NCBI GenBank assembly: GCA_014192425.1
Contig: BJHK01000011.1
Span: 1 to 64,000, forward strand
Direction of reading: 5' to 3'
Length of the DNA: 64,000 nucleotides
DNA from: Planctomycetia bacterium
GTDB taxonomy: Bacteria; Planctomycetota; Planctomycetia; Pirellulales; UBA1268
Positions 8,571-17,146 of this stretch are shown piece after piece (within the stretch, counting starts at the first letter, position 1; the number at the start of each line of letters is the position of its first letter). A program made the position numbers and the translations under genes. The notes under the pieces are model-generated. The model made no database searches, had not been told where the DNA came from, and saw nothing but the letters and a program-made list of their open reading frames with translations.

Positions 8571-8981
8571 CTAGCGGTTCTTGAGCAGGTCGCGGATTTC
8601 CGTCAGCAGCAGTTCCTGCTTCGGCGGCTCCGGCGGGGCGGCGGTCTCCGCCGCCTTCGACTTCATCAGCCAGCCGAGGAACTTGACGATGAAGAAGAAC
8701 AGGGCCGCGGCGAGGATCACGAAGCTGACGACGTCGCCGAGGAACTTGCCGTACGGGATGTCCTTTCCCGCGATCGTCAGGATCCATTTCTCGTAGCCCT
8801 TGTTGCCGGGCAGGATGACCGCCACCAGCGGCATGATGACGTTGTCGACCATGCTGGAGACGATCTTGCCGAAGGCACCGCCGATGATCACGCCCACGGC
8901 GAGGTCGATCACGTTGCCCTTGAAGGCGAAGTTCTTGAACTCCTCGAACAGCGAAAAAACCTGCTTCTCGGGGGCGGCCAT
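8571..8981 (-). CDS. mscL: Large-conductance mechanosensitive channel
   Basis: A 136-aa MscL, the normal length for this homopentameric inner-membrane safety valve that opens on hypo-osmotic shock. The N-terminal amphipathic helix (FEEFKNFAFKGNVIDLAVGV) is typical. TM1 carries the pore-lining small-residue pattern AVGVIIGGAFGKIVSS, TM2 is about residues 84-106 (FVILAAALFFFIVKFLGW), and a charged C-terminal helix ends in LLTEIRDLLKNR. A periplasmic loop of about 30 residues separates the spans. It is convergent with the desaturase gene, and the 44-nt gap holds a short GC hairpin (8533-8548). It is divergent from the SnoaL-like gene at 9196. Confidence 0.96.
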   Translation of the reverse strand: MAAPEKQVFSLFEEFKNFAFKGNVIDLAVGVIIGGAFGKIVSSMVDNVIMPLVAVILPGNKGYEKWILTIAGKDIPYGKFLGDVVSFVILAAALFFFIVKFLGWLMKSKAAETAAPPEPPKQELLLTEIRDLLKNR

Positions 8982-9195
8982 CGTTTGTCTCCGGCGTCGT
9001 TGTGAGGGCGATCACCGGCGGCGATCGCGGGGCATCGAGTGGGTGGCGAGCGTACCGCCGCCGACCGGCGGGCTGCAAGGGGCCGGCCCCGATGCACGAG
9101 GCAGCGCCGCGGCGAACGCTTGCACCGGTCACCGAAATATGGATGCTTGACGGGACAGGTCCCGAGCACATTTTCCGAGGCAGGGGAGACGAGAC

Positions 9196-10284
9196 ATGAC
9201 GGCGCGGTTCGGTGGAGCACGGCACGGCGCGGCGATCCGGCCCATGATCAATCGGTGTGGGGACGATCGGCGTGGGCCTGTGGTGGCCGGGGCCGCAGCC
9301 TTGGTCGCCTGTCTGACGCTGACGGCGACGGCCTGGGCCCAGCAGCAAGTGCAGGTGCAGGGCCAGGTGCAGGTGCAGGGCCAGGTGCAGCAGGCTCGGC
9401 CAGCGCAGGCCGAGGCTGCCGGGCGTCAGATCGAGGGCATTATTCAGGCCGAGGCTGCCGCGACCGTCAAGGCCTTCAACGCCGGAGATGCCGCTGCGAT
9501 CGCCGGGATGTACCTCGAGGCGGGCGAACTCGTCGACGAGGATGGCAACGTGTTCGCCGGGCGGGCTGCGGTCAAGGACCTGTTCACGAAGTTCTTCGAG
9601 AAGTTTCCCAAGGCCGCGCTCGACATGGAGGTGACTGCCGCCCGGTCGATCGGCGACGCCGTCGTGGTCGAGGAGGGTGTCCGGCGGATCACGGCTGTCG
9701 CCGACGCCGCCGTCGCCCAGATGCGTTACGTCGCCGTGCGCGTCAAGCAGGCCGATCGCTGGCCGATCGCGTCGTACCGCGAGTTCGCCGACGACCCGAC
9801 GCCGACGCCGCGGGAAATGCTGGCCGCCCTCGACTGGATGGTGGGCGACTGGGTGGACGAAAGCCCCGAGGGGCGGACGGCGATCTCCTACCGCTGGAGC
9901 GAGGACGGAAATTTCCTGCTTGGTGAGTTCAACGTCGCCATCGGCGGCAAGCCGGGCGGCAAGAGCGTCCAGCGGATCGGCTGGGATGCGGTCAAGGGGG
10001 AACTGCGGTCCTGGACGTTCGACTCCGATGGCGGCTTCAGCGAGGGGGAGTGGGGCGCCGGCGAGAACGGCTGGATCGTGAAGTCGGAGGCGACGATGCC
10101 CGACGGCAGCAGCGGCTCGGCCACCGTGATGATCGCGCAGCAGGATGCCGACCACTTCGTGATCGAAAGCACCGATCGGGTGATCGCGGGGGCGGCGGAG
10201 CCGGATTTCCGGGTCGTCGTGGCCCGCAAGCCTCCCGCGCCCGGGGCTGCGGAAGGCGGAGCCAAGCCCGTCGAGGGCCGCTGA
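9196..10284 (+). CDS. Exported SnoaL-like protein, paralogue of the lipoprotein at 776-1984
   Basis: A 362-aa exported protein. The signal peptide ends near residue 50 (ACLTLTATAWAQ); M17 (9244) is an alternative start giving a more usual signal length, while M1 has GGGGAG upstream. A Gln/Val low-complexity stretch follows, from an 18-bp DNA duplication (9349-9384). The SnoaL-type domain spans about 80-205 (AATVKAFNAGDAAAIAGMYL...). A second beta-domain starts at LDWMVGDWVDES (about 214) and runs to the end (SVQRIGWDAVKGELRSWTFD). Unlike its paralogue there is no lipobox Cys, so it is probably soluble in the periplasm or secreted. No active-site residue can be assigned. It is divergent from mscL and followed 63 nt later by the repeat-rich TPR protein, possibly co-transcribed. 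Confidence 0.75.
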   Translation: MTARFGGARHGAAIRPMINRCGDDRRGPVVAGAAALVACLTLTATAWAQQQVQVQGQVQVQGQVQQARPAQAEAAGRQIEGIIQAEAAATVKAFNAGDAAAIAGMYLEAGELVDEDGNVFAGRAAVKDLFTKFFEKFPKAALDMEVTAARSIGDAVVVEEGVRRITAVADAAVAQMRYVAVRVKQADRWPIASYREFADDPTPTPREMLAALDWMVGDWVDESPEGRTAISYRWSEDGNFLLGEFNVAIGGKPGGKSVQRIGWDAVKGELRSWTFDSDGGFSEGEWGAGENGWIVKSEATMPDGSSGSATVMIAQQDADHFVIESTDRVIAGAAEPDFRVVVARKPPAPGAAEGGAKPVEGR

Positions 10285-10347
10285 GCCGGCCGGACGGGTT
10301 GCCGTGACATCGAACGTGAGCGGACGATTTCTTCGGAGTGCGAAAGG

Positions 10348-12801
10348 ATGGCGATGAACATGCGTGCGATGTTCGCTGGATTGCGGTCGCTGGCCGTGGG
10401 CGTGGCGGTTGTCGGCACGGTGTTCGGCTCCGTGGCCAACGCCCGTCCGTCGGTGGGGCGGGCCGGGGGTGGCGGCGGCCGCGGGGCGGCGCACGCCCGG
10501 CCCCACGCGCCGGCGGCACGCCCGCAAATGCCCGCGGCGCGGCCCCGCATGCCGGCGGGGCGGCCGCAGGCCTCGGTCGCGCGTCCGCAGATGCCGGCCG
10601 CGCGGCCCCAGGTGCAAAACTTCCAACGGCCGAGCATGGGGGCTGCGCAGCGTCCCAACATGGCCCGACCCGCGCTGCCGAATGCGGGAGCGGTGCAGCG
10701 GCCCGCTCCCCCCGCCGCCGCGGTGCGTCCCGGTCTTGGGGGCGTGCGGCCAGGTGGCGGTGGTGTCGGTCCTGGCATGGCCAGCCGGCCTGGCAGTGGC
10801 TTCGCGACGCGGCCGGCGCCGATGCCCGCACCCGCTCCTGGTGGTGTCGCCGGTCCCATGACGCGGCCCGCCGGCCCGATGACGCGGCCCGCCGGTCCCG
10901 TGACGCGCCCCGGACTCGGCGCCGTCAACCGGCCGGCGTTTCCACAGGGGGGCGTCGGCGGTCCCGGTCTGAATCGGCCAGCGCCCGCGCCTGGCAACCT
11001 CGCCGGCGGCAACCGTCCCGGCGCTGGTGGCGACCGGCCTGGGCTCGGTGGCGACCGGCCTGGGCTCGGTGGCGACCGGCCTGGGCTCGGTGGCGACCGG
11101 CCTGGACAGGGGGGAAATCGGCCAGGAATCGGTGGGAATCGGCCGACGACCTTGCCCGGAACACTCGGCCCGGGTGACCGGCCAGGACTCGGCGCGAATC
11201 GGCCGACGACTTTGCCGGGAACACTCGGCCCTGGTGACCGGCCAGGGATCGGCGGCAATCGGCCGACAACGCTGCCCGGCGACCTCGGGACCGTCAACCG
11301 TCCGGGCCAGGGGGGCAACCGGCCCGGGATCGGCGGCGATCGGCCGGGTCTGGGCGGGAATCGCCCCGGGATCGGTGGCGACAGGCCGGGTCTGGGCGGG
11401 AATCGCCCCGGGATCGGCGGCAATCGCCCGACGACGCTGCCCGGAGACCTCGGTGCCTTCAATCGACCCGGCGGCGGCAACCGCCCCGGATGGGAGGGCA
11501 ACAGACCGGGCATCGGCGGCAACCGTCCCGGAGCCGGTTGGAACCGTCCCGGTAACGGCAACACGTTCTGGAACAGCGGCAACTGGAACGGCAACAACTT
11601 CAACAACTTCAACAACAACAACTTCAACAACGTCAACGTGGGCGGAGGCTGGGGCTACCCGGGCTGGAACGGTGGCTGGGCCAACAACTGGAACAACGGC
11701 TATGTCAACCCGCACTACGGCGGCTGGTACAACAGCTGTTGGACCGGCAATTGGTGGGCGCCCGTCGCCGTCGGCGCCGCCACCTGGGGCGCGCTCTCGT
11801 TGGCCAGCAACGCCTGGGGGATCGGCTACGGCACGCCCTACGTGAACCCGTATTACTCCGCCGTGCCGGCGACCGTGGTCGCCGCCTCACCCTACGACTA
11901 TTCGCAGCCGATCGTCGTCGAGAGTTACGCGCCTGCCGCTGCCGCCACCGTGACCGCGGTGCCCGATGCGGGCCAGCCGGTGATCCAGCCCCCGGCCAGG
12001 GACGAGGTCAACGCCGCGGTCGATGACGGCCTGGCGCGGTTCAAGGAGGGTGATTACGCCGGCGCCCTGGCGGCCTTCGACACGGGCGTGAAGCGGGCCC
12101 CGGGCGACACCGTGATCCATGAACTGCGGGCCCTGGCCCTGTTCGCGCTGGGCCGCTACGCCGAAGCCGCTGCCGCCGTCAACGTGGTGCTCGCCTCGGC
12201 GCCGGGCATGGACTGGACGACGGTCAGCAATGTCTATGAGTCGGTCGACGCCTACACGGCACAACTCCGCAAGCTGGAGGCCGCCTGCCGCGCCAATCCC
12301 GACGACGCCGCGGCGCATTTCGTTCTCGCCTACCACTACCTTGTCGCCGGGCATGGCGAGGCGGCCCGCAAGCCGCTGGAAGTCGTGGTCGCCAAGCAGC
12401 CCAGGGACGAGGTGGCGAAGCGGCTGCTCGCCTCGCTCCAGCCGCCACCGGCCGAGGCCGAGCCGAAGCCCGCGGCCGACGCCGGCGAGTCCGCGCCGGC
12501 AGCGGCCCCCGAGACCGATCTCGTGGGGACGTGGAAGGCGACCTCGGGCAAGGACACGATCGTGCTCTCGATCGGCGCCGACTCGACGTTCACCTGGAAG
12601 GCGACCCCGGACGGCAGGCCGGCGCTGGAGCTGTCGGGCACGATCGAGACCGCCGCCGACGCCATCGCGCTGGTCACGGAGAAGGCCGGCACGATGGCTG
12701 GCAAGGTCACGGCCAAGGGGCCCGACGCGTTCGAGTTTTCTCCCGCCGGGGCGCCGGCCGATGCCAAGCCGCTCAGCTTCGAGCGGCAGAAGCAGCCCTG
12801 A
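10348..12801 (+). CDS. Exported protein with Gly/Asn/Arg/Pro repeats and a C-terminal TPR region
   Basis: An 817-aa exported protein in four zones. (1) A signal peptide (about 1-33). (2) About 400 residues of low complexity, first Ala/Arg/Pro-rich, then repeated units such as GGNRPGIGG and GGDRPGLGG interleaved with NRPTTLPGTLGPG, then an Asn/Phe-rich stretch (NNFNNFNNNNFNNVN). (3) A Trp/Gly/Tyr-rich bridge with a hydrophobic patch (WWAPVAVGAATWGALSLASN). (4) TPR-like helices from about 555 (ARFKEGDYAGALAAFDTG) and a small C-terminal beta domain (LVGTWKATSGKDTIVLSIG). The basic repeats suggest binding to polyanionic surface polymers, which is inference. The start follows a GAAAGG ribosome site. 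Function unknown. Confidence 0.75.
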   Translation: MAMNMRAMFAGLRSLAVGVAVVGTVFGSVANARPSVGRAGGGGGRGAAHARPHAPAARPQMPAARPRMPAGRPQASVARPQMPAARPQVQNFQRPSMGAAQRPNMARPALPNAGAVQRPAPPAAAVRPGLGGVRPGGGGVGPGMASRPGSGFATRPAPMPAPAPGGVAGPMTRPAGPMTRPAGPVTRPGLGAVNRPAFPQGGVGGPGLNRPAPAPGNLAGGNRPGAGGDRPGLGGDRPGLGGDRPGLGGDRPGQGGNRPGIGGNRPTTLPGTLGPGDRPGLGANRPTTLPGTLGPGDRPGIGGNRPTTLPGDLGTVNRPGQGGNRPGIGGDRPGLGGNRPGIGGDRPGLGGNRPGIGGNRPTTLPGDLGAFNRPGGGNRPGWEGNRPGIGGNRPGAGWNRPGNGNTFWNSGNWNGNNFNNFNNNNFNNVNVGGGWGYPGWNGGWANNWNNGYVNPHYGGWYNSCWTGNWWAPVAVGAATWGALSLASNAWGIGYGTPYVNPYYSAVPATVVAASPYDYSQPIVVESYAPAAAATVTAVPDAGQPVIQPPARDEVNAAVDDGLARFKEGDYAGALAAFDTGVKRAPGDTVIHELRALALFALGRYAEAAAAVNVVLASAPGMDWTTVSNVYESVDAYTAQLRKLEAACRANPDDAAAHFVLAYHYLVAGHGEAARKPLEVVVAKQPRDEVAKRLLASLQPPPAEAEPKPAADAGESAPAAAPETDLVGTWKATSGKDTIVLSIGADSTFTWKATPDGRPALELSGTIETAADAIALVTEKAGTMAGKVTAKGPDAFEFSPAGAPADAKPLSFERQKQP
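11026..11107 (+). repeat. 21-bp tandem repeat, about 4 copies
   Basis: Three perfect 21-bp copies and one partial copy encode GGDRPGL units within the repeat protein. The DNA identity is stronger than coding constraint requires, which indicates recent expansion. Confidence 0.9.
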
Positions 12802-12908
12802 TCGCCGCTTGCGGCGGTGCTGCTGGCGGGGCAGCGCGGTGCAGGGTAGTCTGCTCCGGTCGGCGAGGCCGTGGGGGTCCGCCATCGGCAGCCGAACCGG
12901 AGGGTGAG

Positions 12909-13265
12909 ATGGAACAGTTTCGCAGGATCCTGACAGGCAAGAAGGGGAACGTCCACATCGTCGCCTTCAAGGACAAGAAGATTCTCGACGACACGGTCCT
13001 CGACGAGATCCGCACCGACGTCACCACGCTCCTCGGAAAAGCCTCTGGTCCGGACGTCCTCCTCGATTTCGGCAACGTCGAGTTCATGTCGAGCGCCATG
13101 CTCGGCCTGCTCGGCCAGCTGCACCGCAAGATCTCCGGCGCCCAGGGGCGGCTGAAGATGTGCTCCATCCGGCCGGAGATCTTCCAGGTCTTCAAGCTCA
13201 CCAGCCTCGACAAGCTGTTCAGCATCCACAAGGATGCCGAAGCCGCCCTCGCCACGTTCACCTGA
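12909..13265 (+). CDS. STAS-domain anti-sigma-factor antagonist
   Basis: A 118-aa stand-alone STAS protein of the SpoIIAA/RsbV type. These proteins bind or release an anti-sigma kinase depending on phosphorylation of a conserved Ser/Thr. The domain covers nearly the whole protein. The key segment is VLLDFGNVEFMSSAMLGLLG (about 55-74), where SS is the expected phospho-acceptor position. The start at 12909 follows GGAGGGTGAG (12899-12908). The next gene begins 13 nt later and encodes a matching PP2C-type phosphatase. The two therefore form the antagonist-plus-phosphatase half of a partner-switching module. No RsbW-like kinase or sigma factor gene is present in the window. Confidence 0.9.
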   Translation: MEQFRRILTGKKGNVHIVAFKDKKILDDTVLDEIRTDVTTLLGKASGPDVLLDFGNVEFMSSAMLGLLGQLHRKISGAQGRLKMCSIRPEIFQVFKLTSLDKLFSIHKDAEAALATFT

Positions 13266-13278
13266 GGAAGGGTGCCGC

Positions 13279-14694
13279 GTGGACGAGAACCGCTCCGCAC
13301 CGGCCGGCCGCGGCGTGCACGTGGTCATCGCCGAGGACAGCCGGATCCAGGCCCGGATGCTCCAGCGCCGGCTGATCGAGGCCGGCCACGAGGTCCGCTG
13401 GGGCGAGACCGGCGCCGACGCCCTGGCGCTCGTCCGCGAGCGGCGGCCCGACATCATCATCTCCGACATCGAGATGCCGGTGATGACGGGCTACGAGTTC
13501 TGCAAGGCGGTGAAGACCGATCCCGCCCTGCGCACCATCCCCTTCATTCTCCTCTCCACGCTCTCCGACCCGATCGACATCATCCGCGGGCTCGACGCCG
13601 GGGCCGACAACTACGTCACCAAGCCCTACGAGCCGGACTATCTCCTCTCGCGCATGGAGTCGCTCCTCGCGACACCCCTCACGGAGGCGGCGGCCGAGGC
13701 CGAGGGGACGCTCGAGGTGTCGCTCGCCGGGCAGACGTTTCGCGTCAAGGCCGGCCGGCAGCAGGTCCTCAACCTCCTCGTCTCGACGTTCGAGAACGCC
13801 GTCACCAAGAACCAGGAACTCGTCGTCGCCAATCAGGAGTTGTCGGTCGCCCGCGACAGCCTGCAAAAGACGAACGAGGAATTGACCGAGCGCAACGACG
13901 AGATCTCGCGGATCAACGCCCGCATGGTCCGCGACCTGAAGGCGGCGGTCAAGGTGCAGCGGTCGCTGTTGCCCGCGGCCGACGTGGCGATTCCACCGGC
14001 CGACGTCGCCTGGCGGTACATTCCCTGCGAGGGGCTGGCCGGCGACTTTCTCAACGTCTTCCCGCTCGACGCCGAGCATGCCGGCCTGTTCGTCGTCGAC
14101 GTCAGCGGCCACGGTGTCCCGTCGTCGCTGATGGCCGTGACCGTCGGCCGCTTCCTGACGCCGAAGATCTCCGACTCGTCGCTCCTCGTCCGGCAGGGAG
14201 CGGACGGCCGGGTCGTGGTCACGGCGCCGGCCGACGTGGCGACACAGCTCAACCACCTGTTCCAGGCCGACGAGTTCTCCGGCCTGTACTTCACGCTCCT
14301 GTACGGCGTGCTCCACCTGCCGACGGGCCGGCTCGACTACGTCTGCGGCGGTCATCCGGCCCTGCTGCGGCTGCCGGCCGGGGGCGGGGAGCCGGAGTTT
14401 CACGGTGCCGAGGGCTTTCCGATCGCGTTCGTCCCGGAGGTGGGGTATCGGCAGCAGTCGCTGCAGCTCGCACCGGGCGATCGCATCTACCTGTATTCCG
14501 ACGGCGTGCCGGAGGCGATGGACGGCCGCCAGGAGCCCTACGGCGAGCGGGCGCTTTCCGACTGCATCAGCGGCTCGCGCGGCAAGCCGCTCGAGGCCAG
14601 CGTGGCCGGGCTGCTGGCGGAGGTGGAGGCATGGTGCGCGCCCGCCGGCCCGCTCGACGACATCTCGATCCTCGGCCTCGAGTGGCGCGGCTGA
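13279..14694 (+). CDS. Response regulator with C-terminal PP2C (SpoIIE/RsbU) phosphatase
   Basis: A 471-aa regulator. The receiver domain (about 13-130) has the acidic pair E19/D20, phospho-acceptor D63 in ISDIEMP, a switch Thr/Ser near 93 and K115 in TKPYEP. All are intact, so it should accept phosphate from a histidine kinase. A coiled coil (about 190-235, NQELVVANQELSVARDSLQK...) links to a SpoIIE-type PP2C domain with GLAGDFLNVF, VVDVSGHGVPSSLMA, GGHPALL, YSDGVPEAM and a terminal DDISILGL. Metal-ligand aspartates are present. It probably dephosphorylates the STAS protein encoded just upstream. GTG at 13279 is preferred because of GAGGAAGGG in the intergenic gap; an ATG at 13234 would overlap the STAS gene by 32 nt. 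Confidence 0.9.
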   Translation: MDENRSAPAGRGVHVVIAEDSRIQARMLQRRLIEAGHEVRWGETGADALALVRERRPDIIISDIEMPVMTGYEFCKAVKTDPALRTIPFILLSTLSDPIDIIRGLDAGADNYVTKPYEPDYLLSRMESLLATPLTEAAAEAEGTLEVSLAGQTFRVKAGRQQVLNLLVSTFENAVTKNQELVVANQELSVARDSLQKTNEELTERNDEISRINARMVRDLKAAVKVQRSLLPAADVAIPPADVAWRYIPCEGLAGDFLNVFPLDAEHAGLFVVDVSGHGVPSSLMAVTVGRFLTPKISDSSLLVRQGADGRVVVTAPADVATQLNHLFQADEFSGLYFTLLYGVLHLPTGRLDYVCGGHPALLRLPAGGGEPEFHGAEGFPIAFVPEVGYRQQSLQLAPGDRIYLYSDGVPEAMDGRQEPYGERALSDCISGSRGKPLEASVAGLLAEVEAWCAPAGPLDDISILGLEWRG

Positions 14695-14721
14695 GCCGGA
14701 CCGTTTGTCACCCGCAGCCGC

Positions 14722-16896
14722 TCAGCGGAGCTTTGTTCCCGCGCCGGCGGCCTCGGCCCGGACCGCCAGCTCGGCATAGTTCCGCGACCGCTCGTCGTCC
14801 CCCTCCTCGGCGTACATCGTCGACAGGTTGCCGTAGGCGACCGACAGGGATCGCTCCTCGAGAAACTGCTTCTCGACGGCGGCGACCATCAGTTCGACGC
14901 CCCGCTGGCTGAGCGCCATGGCGTCCTCGCGGCGGTCGACCTGCCAATAGGAGATCGCCATGCTCACGTAGCACTCTCCCTGTCGGCCCGTCTCGCCATC
15001 GCGGTCGAACACATCGTTGCCCTCCCAGAGGGGCACCGTGCGATCGAACCAGGTCACGGCCGTGGCATGGTCGCCGCGCTGCAGGCTGTGCATGATCCCG
15101 ATCCGGAACATCAGCTCCCCGACCTGCTTCCGTTCCGTTGCGGTGAGCTGCCGCTGCTGGCCGCCGCGCTCGAGGTAGGCGGCAGTGAGCGTGGCGTTGT
15201 CGAGCGCGTCGGTCGTGTCGCCCCGGCTCTGCGCGGCGGCAAGCGCGTCGGCGAGCCCCTGGCCGACCTCCCAGTCGAGCTGCCGCCGCCGCCACGGATC
15301 GGCGACGGAGTCCCCCATCCGGTCGCGGAGTTCCAGCAGCCGCTTCACCCACGGCAGCGGTTCGATCGACTCGGTGGAGCCGGCCGCCGCCGCGAGGGCG
15401 CCGCGGCAGAGTTGCAGTTCCAGCACCTGGCGCTCGGCCTCGGGGCCCTTGAAGTCCTTGACGAGCGCCTCCGCACGGGCGACCCATTTGGGGATCACCC
15501 GGCTCTTCTGCTGCCAGGTTCCCTTGGCGATCGCCTGTGCCGTGCCGAGGTGGGCGTCGAGCATCACCTCGCGGGCGGCCGACTGAACGGTCGGCGAGCG
15601 CTTCACGACGAGTGTCCCGGCGGTGCGAATCGCCTCCGCGAAGTGGGCGACCGCGGCCTGATGGTCCGGCTTGGCCCGGGCCAGGGCCGCCTTGCCGAGG
15701 AGCCGTTCGGCCTGCGCGGCGACGAGCGGCGTCACGTTCTCCCGCCCCTTGACCCCCTCCAGGACAGTCTGGGCCTCGTCCGGCCGGTCGAGCTCCAGCA
15801 GGACCGCGGCCCGCTTCAGCTGGGTCCAGGCGTCGGCGGGGTCGAGATTGACGGCGGTCTCGGCCAGATCGAGGGCCCGCTCCCACTTGCCCTGCTCGGT
15901 CGCCATGCCGAGCAACAGGCGGTGGGCGCGGACGTGTCGCGGATCGAGTTTGATCGCGTACTCGAGGTCGGCGCCGGCATAGGCCGAGCAGGTGTCGATG
16001 TCCCCCTCGGCACGGAGCACGAACGACTCGGGGTCGAGCGGCTCGATGAGGATCGCGTTCGCGACCCGGGTGCCCGGCTTGACGCTGAGGATCACGCCCC
16101 GTTCCGGATAGACCTCGCCGATCGAGACGCCCTGCTCGTCGAGGATCGACACGGTTCGCAGGTCGGCGATCTCCAGCTGCTTCGCCAGGTCGTCGACGGC
16201 GACCGGTTCGCCGAGCTTGACACGGATCGAGCCGACGGAGTCGCCGTCGAACGAGACCTCGACCCGCTCGAAGGGCTCGACCTTCCAGAACAGGCCGGTC
16301 GAACCATCGCCGCGGTCGAAGGCCTCACCGGCGCCCCACGACTCCACCAGCTGCGCCCGGGTCGTCTTGCCCGGCAGCGCACCGCGGAAACTGGCCGGGT
16401 CGACCGCCAGCGTGGGCATCTCGTCGGGCGTGGCGGCCACGGGCGCGTGCACCTTGGCATCGGTGGCGGGCGTGCGCTCCGTCGGAGCCGGCTTGAGCGG
16501 TTGCTGCGCGGGAGTCGCGGGCTCGGCTGTCGTCGGCTTGGGAAGCGTGGCGAGCCGGTCCGTCAGCCAGCGCTGCACCGGGCCGGTCTGCTTGCCGGCG
16601 GCCGCCGGCTTCGGCTGGCGTTGTTCGGTGGCCGGGTTTGCTGCCGCGACCGGCACCAGTTCCGCCTGCTCCCCCGGCCTGCCGGCCGCCTGAATGAGCG
16701 GGGCCGGGTCGTCGTTCTCGCCGCCACTGGCGTCGCCCGTGGGGGAGTCGGCGTATGTCTCGACCCACCCGGGGAGTCGCAGCAGCGTCCGCGGTGAGTT
16801 CCGCGGCGTGTCGGCCGCGTGCACGGCCGTGGCGATGCAGAGCGCCGGCACGAGAAGACGCACGGAGTGGCAAGTCAGGGAACGCGGCACGGACAC
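14722..16896 (-). CDS. Exported tetratricopeptide-repeat protein
   Basis: A 724-aa exported protein. GTG at complement 16894-16896 is chosen: AGGAG lies 8 nt upstream and a signal peptide follows (about 1-25, ending ATAVHA). Residues 30-180 are a Pro/Ala/Thr-rich linker. A domain around 185-300 (FRGALPGKTTRAQLVESWG... WKVEPFERVEVSFDGDSVGSI) resembles a small beta-structured module repeated in planctomycete TPR proteins. From about 315 to the end are TPR helices (YAIKLDPRHVRAHRLLLGMA, AETAVNLDPADAWTQLKRAAVLL, YGNLSTMYAEEGDDERSRNYAELAV). It is likely a periplasmic scaffold; its partner is unknown. It converges on the PP2C gene (27-nt gap) and diverges from the protoporphyrinogen oxidase gene. 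Confidence 0.8.
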   Translation of the reverse strand: MSVPRSLTCHSVRLLVPALCIATAVHAADTPRNSPRTLLRLPGWVETYADSPTGDASGGENDDPAPLIQAAGRPGEQAELVPVAAANPATEQRQPKPAAAGKQTGPVQRWLTDRLATLPKPTTAEPATPAQQPLKPAPTERTPATDAKVHAPVAATPDEMPTLAVDPASFRGALPGKTTRAQLVESWGAGEAFDRGDGSTGLFWKVEPFERVEVSFDGDSVGSIRVKLGEPVAVDDLAKQLEIADLRTVSILDEQGVSIGEVYPERGVILSVKPGTRVANAILIEPLDPESFVLRAEGDIDTCSAYAGADLEYAIKLDPRHVRAHRLLLGMATEQGKWERALDLAETAVNLDPADAWTQLKRAAVLLELDRPDEAQTVLEGVKGRENVTPLVAAQAERLLGKAALARAKPDHQAAVAHFAEAIRTAGTLVVKRSPTVQSAAREVMLDAHLGTAQAIAKGTWQQKSRVIPKWVARAEALVKDFKGPEAERQVLELQLCRGALAAAAGSTESIEPLPWVKRLLELRDRMGDSVADPWRRRQLDWEVGQGLADALAAAQSRGDTTDALDNATLTAAYLERGGQQRQLTATERKQVGELMFRIGIMHSLQRGDHATAVTWFDRTVPLWEGNDVFDRDGETGRQGECYVSMAISYWQVDRREDAMALSQRGVELMVAAVEKQFLEERSLSVAYGNLSTMYAEEGDDERSRNYAELAVRAEAAGAGTKLR

Positions 16897-17146
16897 GGGA
16901 TTTTCTCCTGCGATGAGAACCTGTCGAACGTCAGCGCGAACGAGGGAGATGGCACACAGCGGCGCGGACCGTAGGCTTCCGACGCTTCCCAGTCCAGACC
17001 AACTTGCGGGGCCAGCGGGCAGCGCCACACCGGCCGCGGCGGCCTACCCTCACGGCAAGGGGCGGGGACTGGGTAAGATCGTCGCGGGCGAACCGCGACG
17101 GATCGTCTCCTTTCGCGTGTCCGACCGTCTCCGTTCTCCGACGCCC

